In this document: piece after piece, positions 55,324 through 64,000 of the stretch | Position numbering within the stretch: position 1 is the stretch's first letter | Layout: each line of letters starts with the position of its first letter | Assembly: GCF_921293095.1 (NCBI RefSeq) | Contig: NC_060251.1 | Span: 56,747,585-56,811,584, forward strand | Length of the DNA: 64,000 nucleotides | Origin: Ischnura elegans | Taxonomy: Eukaryota; Arthropoda; Insecta; Odonata; Coenagrionidae | Direction: 5' to 3' | Translations under genes and position numbers: made by a program | The notes under the pieces: model-generated | Seen by the model: the letters and a program-made list of their open reading frames with translations, nothing else | Database searches by the model: none | What the model was told of the DNA's origin: nothing

Positions 55324-55800
55324 TTAATACTTGAGGAAACATATTTGAGGTACAGGATACCTTCTGTTTACACGGTCGAAGCGGAGGTGATGGATCAAAC
55401 GAGACGAAAAGGAGCCGAAGGAGAGGCTAGGCATCGAAATGAGGTCGGGCTGCAACTGCGCCATGGCGTGCTCTAATAGCCTTGCATCGGCGGGCGTTGA
55501 TTGGTTGACGGACTGCGGATCAAGACGTGGCGCAGAATAGAACAGCGGTGGGGCGGGAGGCGGTGGGCGGACGCACTGCTCAAGGATCGAAAAGCATGTT
55601 ACGTGCTTAGACCAATGCACGCCATGGATTGGAAAGCCAACATGTATTGGTATATCGAGTAAATCAATGAATGCCTTGTGGTGGAAATACGAATATTGCA
55701 AAAGAGGATCCTCAAGTCGGCCTCTAAACGTGCTGTCAACCACCGCGAATTTAAATGGGTTTGCAGAAGCCGCCACTCGCGTCGCTGACAGACAAATTTA
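55324..55800 (-). other. orphan GC-rich ORF, possible exon
   Basis: A 150-codon open frame with no ATG; the frame continues upstream of the GTG at 55776 (ICLSATR before VAASANPF). It has protein-like composition: FAVVDSTFRGRLEDPLLQYS, HVGFPIHGVHWSKHVTC and a proline run RPPPPAPP. GC content is clearly above the flanks. It abuts the MITE at 55320, which may have truncated it. No domain recognised. Could be a coding exon, an old transposon fragment or chance. Confidence 0.3.
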
Positions 55801-56998
55801 TCCGAGTTTCACGGGGATATAAGGTATAATTAGGGGTGTTAACTGAAATTTATATACATTATGATGTGATCTATCAAATTCTTAACTTTTCAATGTCATT
55901 CCTTGCAATTACAAACAATATTACGCAAAATATTGGAAAAAAATCGGATCGCATTGCACTTATCACCGCGCCGCTGACATTTTCGATAGGATTTCTTCCA
56001 CCATTTTATGAAATATAATCGTCTTTTTAGAATAAAATACACTCCTGCGTAAAATGTAATTCATGCTACCTGCGTTGGTAATTTTTCGCTTATATATATA
56101 TTTGAAACGTTACTCAATTCAGCGGATGATTTCATCTCCTATCATCTTGATATCATTACCCTTGTCCTTAAATACCATTTTCTCCTTAGTACCGTATATT
56201 CATAAATTTGATTTCTGCCAGGGAAATTACCCAATATTCATGGATAGCATGATGTAATGATATTTATTATATTGTAGGTATTATGGTAACATTTGAATAT
56301 GCTTGAATCAATATCAATAGTATCAAATGTATATTTTTGATAGTTCCTATGATTGGATGAATTTAATGAAGAATTTTACTTTACTTAACTTTTTTGACCA
56401 ATTTTTCGGAAAATGAAACAGAAATTTGCAGTCTTATAATTAAGGATGGAGTACCTTTGTATAAAACTGCCGTATTGCTTTCGATAATGATAAAATTTGT
56501 TTATTGGCTCACTGGAATGCTGTTTTACGCCAAAAATTCTTATTTTAACTGCTGCGTTTAATGTTCATTGCGTTTAATATCGTGCTTTTGAAAACGTAAA
56601 CTTTATCGATGCCTTTAGAGATTAGCGTATATCTATTTATTTTCATTCATAAACCTGTCTTCTGTTTTTGTACATTTATTGATTCTGATATGATTCTAAT
56701 TGTGAATTTTAATGCAAATATTTGTGGAAAATAAAGGGAGAATATAGTTTAAACAGCATAATTCGACCTCTCTGCATCATTATCTGCATCTTTACATAAC
56801 CATTATTGAATTTTTATAAGTTTTGTTGCACTCAGTTCCGTTTCTAAAAGGAACCAAATAATTGTCCACTGTTGCTTGCTATCATTATACACACTTATTA
56901 AAGGCAATTACAGTCGTTATAAATCATTTCCCGCAGTCTTCAAGATAACAGCTGAAATGCCATAAGGCCACGAGGCTATAAAGGCAATATTATTTTTT
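55801..56998. other. anonymous AT-rich DNA
   Basis: No gene or repeat recognised. Confidence 0.4.
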
Positions 56999-57006
56999 AT
57001 GTGCAT

Positions 57007-57260
57007 CAGTGGCGTAGCCAGAAGGGAAGTCCGAGGGGGGGGTCCGAAATTAAAAACACAATTGCTCTGCATCATAAAAGAAAACAAAATATTGAAAAAT
57101 CATGAATTTACCAAAGATTTCTTTAACAAATGAAGTTTTATTGATTGTGAAAAGTGTTAAAATTAGTTATAAACCCTCTACTTAGTTCCATGTTTTTAAA
57201 AAATTTTACCCCTGATTTTGAACCCTCCCCCCGAACGAAATTCCTGGCTACCCCACAGAA
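57007..57260. mobile_element. hAT-type MITE, family M1, copy 4
   Basis: Starts CAGTGGCGTAGCCAG; right end TTCCTGGCTACCCCAC is followed by a slightly damaged terminus (AGAA). Flanks ATGTGCAT (56999-57006) and TTGTGCAT (57261-57268) agree at 7 of 8 positions. Confidence 0.84.
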
Positions 57261-57659
57261 TTGTGCATTTTTCTTTGTCGTGTATTGATATCAGTCATCT
57301 TTTTGCTCTCCTCCAGAACTTCAATCCTTACCCAGACGGCACAGAACCCTCCGTATCTAATTCGTATGTACATAGTACCCATTGACTAAGGGGATACTAT
57401 GCCGCTTCGTCGCTTTTCGTCAATGGATAATTTCTGTTCGCGGCCTGTCGACGAAGCGCGTACGCAGCATGTGAATGTCCGCTACTAAGCACGTACGATT
57501 GGATACGAAGCGCGCAGGAACACGGCACTCAGGCTAATCTCAATCGATTAGGTCGACATTAGATATATCGTAACTCGCACGATCGAAAAATGTATCGAAC
57601 GCAACACAATCGATAGCTACCGACCGTAGCGAGAACCTTGATACGAATCATTATGAATT

Positions 57660-57803
57660 GTAAGTTCTCAATAGGTAAATAACACCATATCATGAATTCT
57701 AATTACCATGAAAGACTCACGACCGACAAAGTTTTGTCGGTTGTGAGTTTTTCATGGTAATTAGAATTCATGATATAGTATTATTTACCCATTGAGAACT
57801 TAC
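57660..57803. repeat. 144-bp near-perfect hairpin
   Basis: Arms GTAAGTTCTCAATAGGTAAA (from 57660) and TTTACCCATTGAGAACTTAC (to 57803) pair along about 70 bp each with only a few mismatches; apex CCGACAAAGTTTTGTCGG. Located about 330 bp inside the THAP transposon. Could be a transposon-internal structure or an independent snapback MITE. Confidence 0.92.
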
Positions 57804-58584
57804 AAAACTTACTCGGCCACTTAAATAACTCTGCGAAAAATGAGATTCTCATGGCTAATTCACGCACCCCCAGCATCCAGCATTGTTAAGTGGCTCGTAC
57901 TTACTTGGAAACCTTGAGATGTTAATGAGAGTAAATTCTTATTAATTTTGACACTAAATAAGACATCACATAGCCCACGAGCATTAAAAAGCTTACCCTA
58001 AAGCCTGACGAAATAAAATTTTTAAATAAAAATAGCCGATGAAACAGGATTGCTGATACATCTGCTATTAGTATGATCGAATTCATCAAAATGCAAGCAA
58101 AAATTAACGTATAGTTCAGTCTCAGCTACTAAAACTTACCCATATCAGGCGCTAAAGTATTTGAAAAATTATTTGGGATGAGTAAAAGTCCCTAGGTCAC
58201 TGCAGTAAATGTATCACCCTATTAAAAATATGAAAGTCCTGCCAAATCACCAGCATAAACACTTGTAAAATAAAACATGTTATCTCTTAGATCACACCTC
58301 CGATTTTATACTTACTTTGCATGAAGTCACCACCGCAAGAAATTTTAAAGAGGCAGGAAAGAAAAAACCCACAGCAATACAATACATATATTATGTATTT
58401 TCTATTGTCAACCACAATAATATTTCCAATTTTCTCTTCTATCCCACATCTAATTTAGCGAAACAATTACTCTTATTCTCTTTCGAATAGAAAATTATTT
58501 AAAAGAGGACTGGTCGATACATACAAACTATCGTCAATACTTTCTCCGATGAACGTCATCTATCACTGCACCAACTTGCACAAA

Positions 58585-59353
58585 TCAAATCCACATCCAC
58601 AAATATGTCACTTCTGCCACAATGTCTGTCTTCTTGGCGACAGGTAACAGTGAAGCAATGGTACCTTCCTCCAATCTGGGCACCTCCAATTCAGCAAGAA
58701 TTTTCTCCTCGTCTTCTCGTCCAAGGCCACAGATTATTTTCTGATATCACAAGGTGCGATGTGAAGCTCAGACACCTAAAATTAATAAATAATAAAATAC
58801 CATGTAACTTATTAGGTCAAATCATTTCCAATTTTTGGTATTTCTGCATGAGAAATCAAATTACTAGGCTCGTAAATATAGTAAATATTTTTATGCCTGA
58901 TATTTTTATTGTTTTAAACTATAGCATAAGATAATTTGAAATGATGAAAGCCGACGTGTAATACACCATAGGGCAAGCTAAGAAGCAATATTCGAACCTA
59001 TAAACTTGGCAGCTTATTCCTAGTTTCTCCTTTAACCACACGTTTACCGAATGAATTAATACAAAAAAGACAACTAAAATGCAAGAATTTTCAAAAGAAT
59101 TGCTGCTACAATATTTTGAATCACCATTTTTAGTACTGAATAGTACTATAGTACTTCAGTACTGAATAGTTCGGGATGTTGATGCATCAACATCCCGAAG
59201 CCACTTCTAACTTAAAATTACATCCAAATAATTACAGCGAGAAAGAGTACATACCTCACAGCTTTTCGTAGGGGTGAAATGTTTTCTTCTTATCGCCCAA
59301 ATGCACTTCTTCTTCAACTCAGGATCTTTTGGAAAGCTAAAACCTTGAACCAT
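58585..59353 (-). pseudogene. THAP-domain protein fragment, two exons
   Basis: Exon 1 (59255-59353): MVQGFSFPKDPELKKKCIWA then IRRKHFTPTKSCE, ending at GAG|GTATGT. Exon 2 (58585-58775, acceptor TTTTAG) continues VSELHIAPCDIRK (the usual C-x-x-H second zinc pair, with the Cys changed to Ser), hits a stop, and after a one-base shift reads LEVPRLEEGTIASLLP, the AVPSL-type end of a THAP domain. Upstream of exon 1, in another frame, CVYC (59382-59393) is the expected first zinc pair. Thus the zinc-coordinating THAP fold is recognisable but broken by two frameshifts and a Cys change. Family role: DNA binding, often transposase-linked. No catalytic domain was found. Confidence 0.8.
59170..59199. repeat. 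perfect 30-bp palindrome
   Basis: TTCGGGATGTTGATG followed by its exact inverse CATCAACATCCCGAA, with no spacer. It lies in the presumed intron/5' flank of the THAP fragment; preceded by TACTGAATAGTACTATAGTA, itself repeat-rich. Confidence 0.95.
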
Positions 59354-59849
59354 GTCCCGGAGTTTCCATTACGTCATCCCGACAATAAACACACCAAAGG
59401 CATTTTTAACAAAAATAACTCACAAACACGTTTCTGAAGCCCAGTGAATGAAATTAAAGAATAAGGGAAACTTCACTATTACCAGACACTCTATTTTTCA
59501 CAAACTTAACCACAAAAATCCCTGAAATGTGGTAAGACGTTACGTAAACGACGCGATCTCCAACGCCTTGTGCTAGCTTGTGAAGACATGTGATCTTTCT
59601 AGGAGGATATGGCACGATGGCACCAGATGGCACCACCCGCGAAAGAAAATAGTCCCAGACCGAATACAGTTTTATCGATGAGATACAATTTTATCGATGC
59701 ATATGAATTTGCCAGTCCTCTTGCATCTTTTTTCGTCATTAAAGGAAATAAAGAAACAAAACCTTCTAAGTAACTTCCTAAGCGCGATTTTTGTATCTTG
59801 ATTGTCCACCCTCGTATTTAGGTACGAAAACTTCCTGTGCCGTCTGGGT

Positions 59850-61303
59850 ATAAATAAATTGTAGCAGTGCTCCCTGTAGACTAAATCAAAAATCGTTGCT
59901 CAAAGGCTTGGCCCGTGAAATCTGTTGAATTAAGTCAATGTAGAGGGCACTAAAACTTCCATTTCTCCTTGATTACTTCTAAATATCGTGCGAATTGGAA
60001 TATATCGAATGGCATTTCCGGATTGTGAAGTGAAGAGAAGGTATTCAAGGACAACATAAAAAGCAGTTAGATGCAGTAAGGTTGATCCAAAGGTTCAGTT
60101 CAAGGATGAGAGTATAATCGCCGAGGTAAAGGGCGAGCTAATGAGGCAACGGATATCAACCTGCCGGAGATTGTCTATGATTAGCAGCTAATAAAAAAGT
60201 GAAAGAAGCTTAATGTGCATAATAATATTAAAAGCCGGTAGTCGCTATTCTGCGTAGGAAGGGGGGGGGGGGGGCACATTCACACGGGTTTAGGTTTTTT
60301 GATTTTTTAATGTTTTCCCAAATATAATTTTAAAAAAAGCTGTCCAAATTACCAATCTGTATCTTGCCCACCTTTTGCTGTGTTCAGTTATTTTCATATA
60401 TAAACAGCAGCCCCGGAAAAAAAATTTGTGAGCCCAAGTCATGTGTGTAAACTTTTCTCGTGTGTCGGTACATGGGGTACGTTTACCCATCTTAATTATT
60501 TGGGGGTGGAGTATGAAACAGGTAAATAGTCTTGCACATCAGTTGTAATTAATTCAAGTAAAGTATTTGTAATTTTTGATTTCCTTATTCAATCCGATAA
60601 TTATGAGTAAAAAATTACTAACTTGATTGAAAAATTGGCATCTTCTCTTCAAACTATGACGCTTTTGAGCATGCCGTCAAAGGGATTGGAAAGAGGACCG
60701 AACCGACAGGTCGGAAAGGCCCGACTTCCTGTCTGTTTATACAAGGGGAACTGGATCCTTAGTTACAAGACTGCAAATTTCTGTTTCATTTTCCGACCCG
60801 TCGGTTCGGCCCTTTTTCCGACCTGTGGGTTCGGGCCCAACAGGAAACAGCTTTAAAATAGTTGCAAGTTTGATATGCTGTACTTCACGGATTTGAACTA
60901 GTGACCAGTATGTTACGTGACCTTGTCTCCTCTACGTACACATCTAAACCCCATGTATAAATTAGAGGAGAAATGCCCTCCACTCATTACATATCATATG
61001 GCATAAATGGTATAAAATTTTGAAGCCAAATTTGCTTATTTTTAAGGAAATATGCTACGTATATTTTATTTTAAGAGAAAAGGGTGTGATTTTTCTGCGA
61101 AAAACAAGGTTTTCCGGAAAATACGTCGTGCAAAATAAAATAAATCGAATGAATTAGAAACTTCGATCATTGAGCCATCCGATTGTGGAAAAGTGCTACG
61201 ATCTTTTATTTATTTAAATATGTTTATATAATATTATCTCAGCCTTTTATTGTGAGTGAAAGCAAAGATAGGATGTGCATAATTAAACCACCATCTTAAA
61301 CTC
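59850..61303. other. anonymous DNA with a G-run and CCGACC repeats
   Basis: 14 consecutive G at 60261-60274. At 60688-60710 CCGAACCGACAGGTCGGAAA is inverted at 60798-60818 (TTTCCGACCCGTCGGTTCGG), and a further copy TTCCGACCTGTGGGTTCGGG follows at 60824-60835 and onward. No gene recognised. Confidence 0.5.
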
Positions 61304-61550
61304 TAAGGGCCGTATTTTTAAACGAATCTCTTTCTCTTACTCTTCGCCGGAGTGGGGAGAGTTAGAGATGTATCTCCACCTACTATTCGCAGTCAAGAAC
61401 GTTCCTACAACGAAAGCAATCTCTTCCTCTTCGAAGTAGTGAGTGTTGAGCTGCTCGCTGAAATTCTCATATCTACGTCACGCGTCCTTGACGTTTCGTG
61501 TGACGTTTGCTGCCCACAGTTCATTGCGCGAAACAAAAACAGACAGAAAT

Positions 61551-63412
61551 ATGGAGGACCGACGTATGGTTCGGCTCACAAGGGAAGAGACGAAGTTGTT
61601 GGTTGACATCATAGTTAAGCATCAGGAGGTTTTGGAGAGCAAGAAGACGGATGCATTATCAAATGCGAAGAAGGCGAAAGCCTGGTTGGATGTGCAGGAA
61701 GAATTTAATTCTAATGAATTTGTGCGGAAGGTAAGTAACTTTGGAAGTATGATGGTTATGAATGTATTGTGCGATTGTAGGAAAGGTTCTGCATAACTCG
61801 TATAACTCTGTTCAGAAGAAGGACTTTTTTGAACGCTACTTAAGTTCCTGGATCATTCATTGGCTTCGGGGTTTAGAATCGGTTGATAAAACTTTGAAGT
61901 TTGTTTTCCATTCTTTGCTGGAATCCTTAAGTGCATTTTGGTAGTAGATTGCAAAAAACCTTTGTGATTAAGTCGCTGTCAGAGATTTTACTTGTAACGT
62001 ATTTCCCTTCATTAGCAATGCAAGATGAAATATGATTCACGCCATGCAATACAAATAAATGTTACTTTCCAACGCCGAGACCAAAAGCTTCACAATAATA
62101 ATTCCATGTTATGGAATGCTATTGGAATTATTGTTGTGAGCTTTTGGTATCGGCGTGGTAGCGGTAATGATTACAACTACTCCACAATGGTGGCGGAGTA
62201 GTTGTAATTGTTAAAGTAAGTAATTTTTTAATAAACGTAGCATCATAAATTGTGGCTGTATTGATGGATATTGATTTTTAGTTTGTCCAGTAATTTATTT
62301 TGTGTCGTAAACCTCAATGTTAGCGATAATTTCTCGCCATTATAGCGCACCGCCAAGCAATTGAGGAAGAGTTGGGATAACCTGAAGATGAGAAAGAGGA
62401 AAGAGCTGGCTGATGAAAGGCAGGAGAGGATGAGGACTGGTGGCGGACCTATGCCGTCCACCAGCAGGGAAGATTTGCCACCAGAGATGGAAATTGCCAT
62501 GTCGTCCATCTCCTACTCACCACCGAATGCTGGAGACTGCGATGCATTGCCGGTCCCCAGCGTTTCCACGGTGGGTAGGGTTGGGACCTCGGAGTGTTTG
62601 CTTCCTCCCAACGTTTCTGAGATATCAGGCAAGTTGATTGAAAATAAGGATTATGTACCTATCATTAATGAAGGGAATTCCATAGTGTCACACTGAGATT
62701 AACAACAATCAAAAAAGTATCACATATAACATCTGCCAGCCAAAAATTAGTAGTGGTGTACAGTATCATGATTTTCCATGAAAGAATAACACTTCTTTAA
62801 AGAGAAATTTTACTGTATCGTACTAGCCTTTGTGTATTATGTTCTTATTTTCCTGCGACTTATGGAAGTTGTTATTGGATATCAAATATAATCAAGTTTA
62901 AGTTGAGTTTCTTGATACCATTTCCAGGAATGTTAACTATCTCATGTTTTTCATTAATCAATGGTGTATTTTATGATGTTTCCTCAGATTGTGACGAAAG
63001 ACCGGTAGAGGAAGCATACACTCCGAGGATTCAAGGTGCAGGGACCTCTTCCAGTTCGAAAAGGGCACGATTTACCAGGGAAGCGGCCATTGAGAAGGAG
63101 ATGGAAGCTAGGCTGGAGCACATGGCATCTTATAATGAAAAGGAGGATGCCATCCAGCGGATCCGGAAGAGAGAAGCAGAGATTGCATGCGCAATCAAGG
63201 AACAGGAGCTAGCCAACGCCAAGGCTGCTGGAAAGACCATCCAGATGGAGGAGGAATTTAAGAGGCGTATCTTAAGTATACAGCTTCAAACGGAGGAGGC
63301 GAAGCGGAAGCGTGTGGTACTTGTTATGATATATTACTATGCTGAAGATGAAACAAGTTTAGTAACAGCCAAATACATGAGTAGAATCTTAAATGTGAAC
63401 GTGAGGCAATAA
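61551..63412 (+). CDS. Myb/SANT-like DNA-binding coiled-coil protein, three exons
   Basis: Exons 61551-61730, 62346-62628 and 62988-63412 join without a stop into 295 codons. Exon 1 (MEDRRMVRLTREETKLLVD) and exon 2 (RTAKQLRKSWDNLKMRKRKE) form the Myb/SANT-like helix bundle with its conserved aromatics, followed by a basic stretch and TGGGP. Exon 3 gives a low-complexity linker, a KRARF nuclear-localisation-like patch and a long coiled coil (about residues 190-265) rich in E, K and A. Splice sites: AAG|GTAAGT..TATAG; then TCAG|GCAAGT..CCTCAG, a GC-AG intron that preserves phase. The paralogue at 12 kb has GT at that second donor, supporting the model. The start ATG (AGAAATATGG) is the first in frame. 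Likely a nuclear DNA-binding partner of a Harbinger transposase, or a domesticated copy. The 3' end after KRKR is less certain. Confidence 0.85.
62072..62208. repeat. two hairpins in intron 1 of the Myb/SANT gene
   Basis: ACGCCGAGACCAAAAGCTTC (62072) pairs with GAGCTTTTGGTATCGGCGT (to 62156), about 36 bp per arm. A second hairpin ATTACAACTACTCC (62170) / GGAGTAGTTGTAAT (to 62208) follows. Probably a snapback MITE within the intron. Confidence 0.8.
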
Positions 63413-64000
63413 TCATTCCTATTGTGAGTTCATAATGCATCAGTGTTCATTCCAAAATTTTTAATACACCTCTTGATGAATAAAATTTCTGCAAATAGCT
63501 AACTTACAATAAGCATAGCATTCCTTTTAATTTCTAGGACATTCCATTGTTCTTTATCTTGTTGATTGATGATGTGCTTGGAATAGTGATAAATGAAACA
63601 TCTACAGCATGAAATAATATCTCTACCAGTGGCAGACTGCTTTTGGAGGGAATACCTCCAGTTCTTCATGAACACATTTCTGTTTCCACTCATTCCATTT
63701 GCCCGTTATTGAAGTTTTTTATTATCCCCCATTAAAAGATTAAATTCATTAAGGTATGAAGTACTTCCTTTAATTTGGTTTTATTTAAAATTTCACTGAA
63801 GTGTGTATTGACAGGAATTGACAATGAAGCTTAAGGTACTTTCTCATTGGTTCTTGAATAATGCATGTCATGGTCACACATCTTTTTTATTTTTTGATTT
63901 CTCTATTTTCTCTTAATAGCTTTTAATTATAGGACTGGCATGTCTTTATTTTTCAATAACTTTAAAATACTGGAAAATTAAAAAGTTATTTCTTACTGGA
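63413..64000. other. 3' flank of the Myb/SANT gene
   Basis: AT-rich; a candidate polyadenylation signal GAATAAAATT lies at 63479-63488. No transposase coding sequence recognised before the window ends. Confidence 0.4.

Larger units (their letters stand above)
57331..59848 (-). mobile_element. THAP-bearing DNA transposon
   Basis: Inverted ends CCCAGACGGCACAG (57331-57344 and inverted 59835-59848), each directly flanked by TA. The inverted repeat continues imperfectly inward (CGTATCTAA against CGTACCTAA). Inside, on the minus strand, is a broken two-exon THAP-domain gene (58585-59353). About 2.5 kb. THAP proteins occur in P, Kolobok and ISL2EU-type transposons, but P has an 8-bp and Kolobok a TTAA duplication, neither of which is seen. 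Superfamily therefore left open. A large hairpin (57660-57803) lies near the left end. Confidence 0.72.
61307..64000 (+). mobile_element. PIF/Harbinger-like element, left part (runs off the window)
   Basis: GGGCCGTATTTTTAAACG at 61307 is preceded by TAA (61304-61306), fitting the GGSCC-type ends and TWA target duplication of PIF/Harbinger. It lies 244 bp before the start of the Myb/SANT gene, a usual partner gene in these elements. The right end and any transposase gene are not in the window, so the assignment rests on one end plus gene content; the gene could instead be a host locus. Confidence 0.45.

Noticed and set aside
1..64000. CRISPR array, operon, phage or bacterial features
   Set aside because: No regularly spaced repeats, no ribosome-binding-site-linked gene strings; introns and SINE/LINE content show a eukaryotic genome.

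Overview
This window looks like ordinary eukaryotic (arthropod, most likely insect) genomic DNA rather than bacterial or viral sequence. It is AT-rich with very few long ORFs, and what coding sequence it has is split by GT-AG (and one GC-AG) introns. It is packed with decayed transposable elements typical of arthropods: hAT, piggyBac-like, Transib, PIF/Harbinger, pogo- and mariner-like elements, a THAP-bearing transposon, APE-type LINEs and tRNA-derived SINEs. I cannot name the species from the sequence. I see no CRISPR array, rRNA gene, functional tRNA or operon.

Layout. 1-3 kb: paired palindromes, AT-rich unique DNA, a mariner-like terminal-inverted-repeat (TIR) element and a SINE. 3-6 kb: a hAT MITE, two LINE remnants (one carrying a second MITE with a perfect 8-bp target duplication) and a two-exon PIF/Harbinger transposase pseudogene. 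6.2-6.8 kb: a nearly perfect foldback element with a hammerhead-like motif in each arm. 7-12.4 kb: two Myb/SANT gene remnants around a Russian-doll nest (hAT-type > pogo-like > hAT MITE plus foldback). 12.4-21 kb: LINE pseudogenes, one with an APE endonuclease fused to the RT tail by an internal deletion, plus SINEs and hAT MITEs. 21-24 kb: hAT MITEs, a foldback and another MITE family. 26.0-29.36 kb: a SINE with its own 11-bp target duplication, split by a 2,985-bp Transib element. 30-43 kb: mostly anonymous DNA with a second SINE copy and two LINEs. 43.3-44.7 kb: a piggyBac-like TTAA element. 45-55 kb: hammerhead-like repeats, a SINE inside a foldback, and a cluster of LINE 3' fragments and MITEs. 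57.3-59.85 kb: a THAP-type DNA transposon. 61.3 kb to the end: the left part of a PIF/Harbinger-like element containing the only intact-looking gene, a three-exon Myb/SANT-like coiled-coil protein of 295 aa.

How the parts relate. PIF/Harbinger elements typically encode a DDE transposase plus a Myb/SANT-like DNA-binding partner. The window has one decayed transposase piece (5.3-6.05 kb) and three Myb/SANT loci (7.7, 12 and 61.5 kb); two of these share the same intron 1 acceptor position, so they belong to one gene family. The most notable element is the Transib. Its ends begin with the exact V(D)J heptamer CACAGTG followed by a 22-23-bp spacer and an A-rich nonamer-like block. It has a GC-rich 5-bp target duplication (CGGCG) and retains a broken RAG1-like C-terminal catalytic region. 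A second recurring signal is a CTGANGA / stem / GAAA pattern resembling a hammerhead ribozyme, in several otherwise different foldback or tandem repeats.
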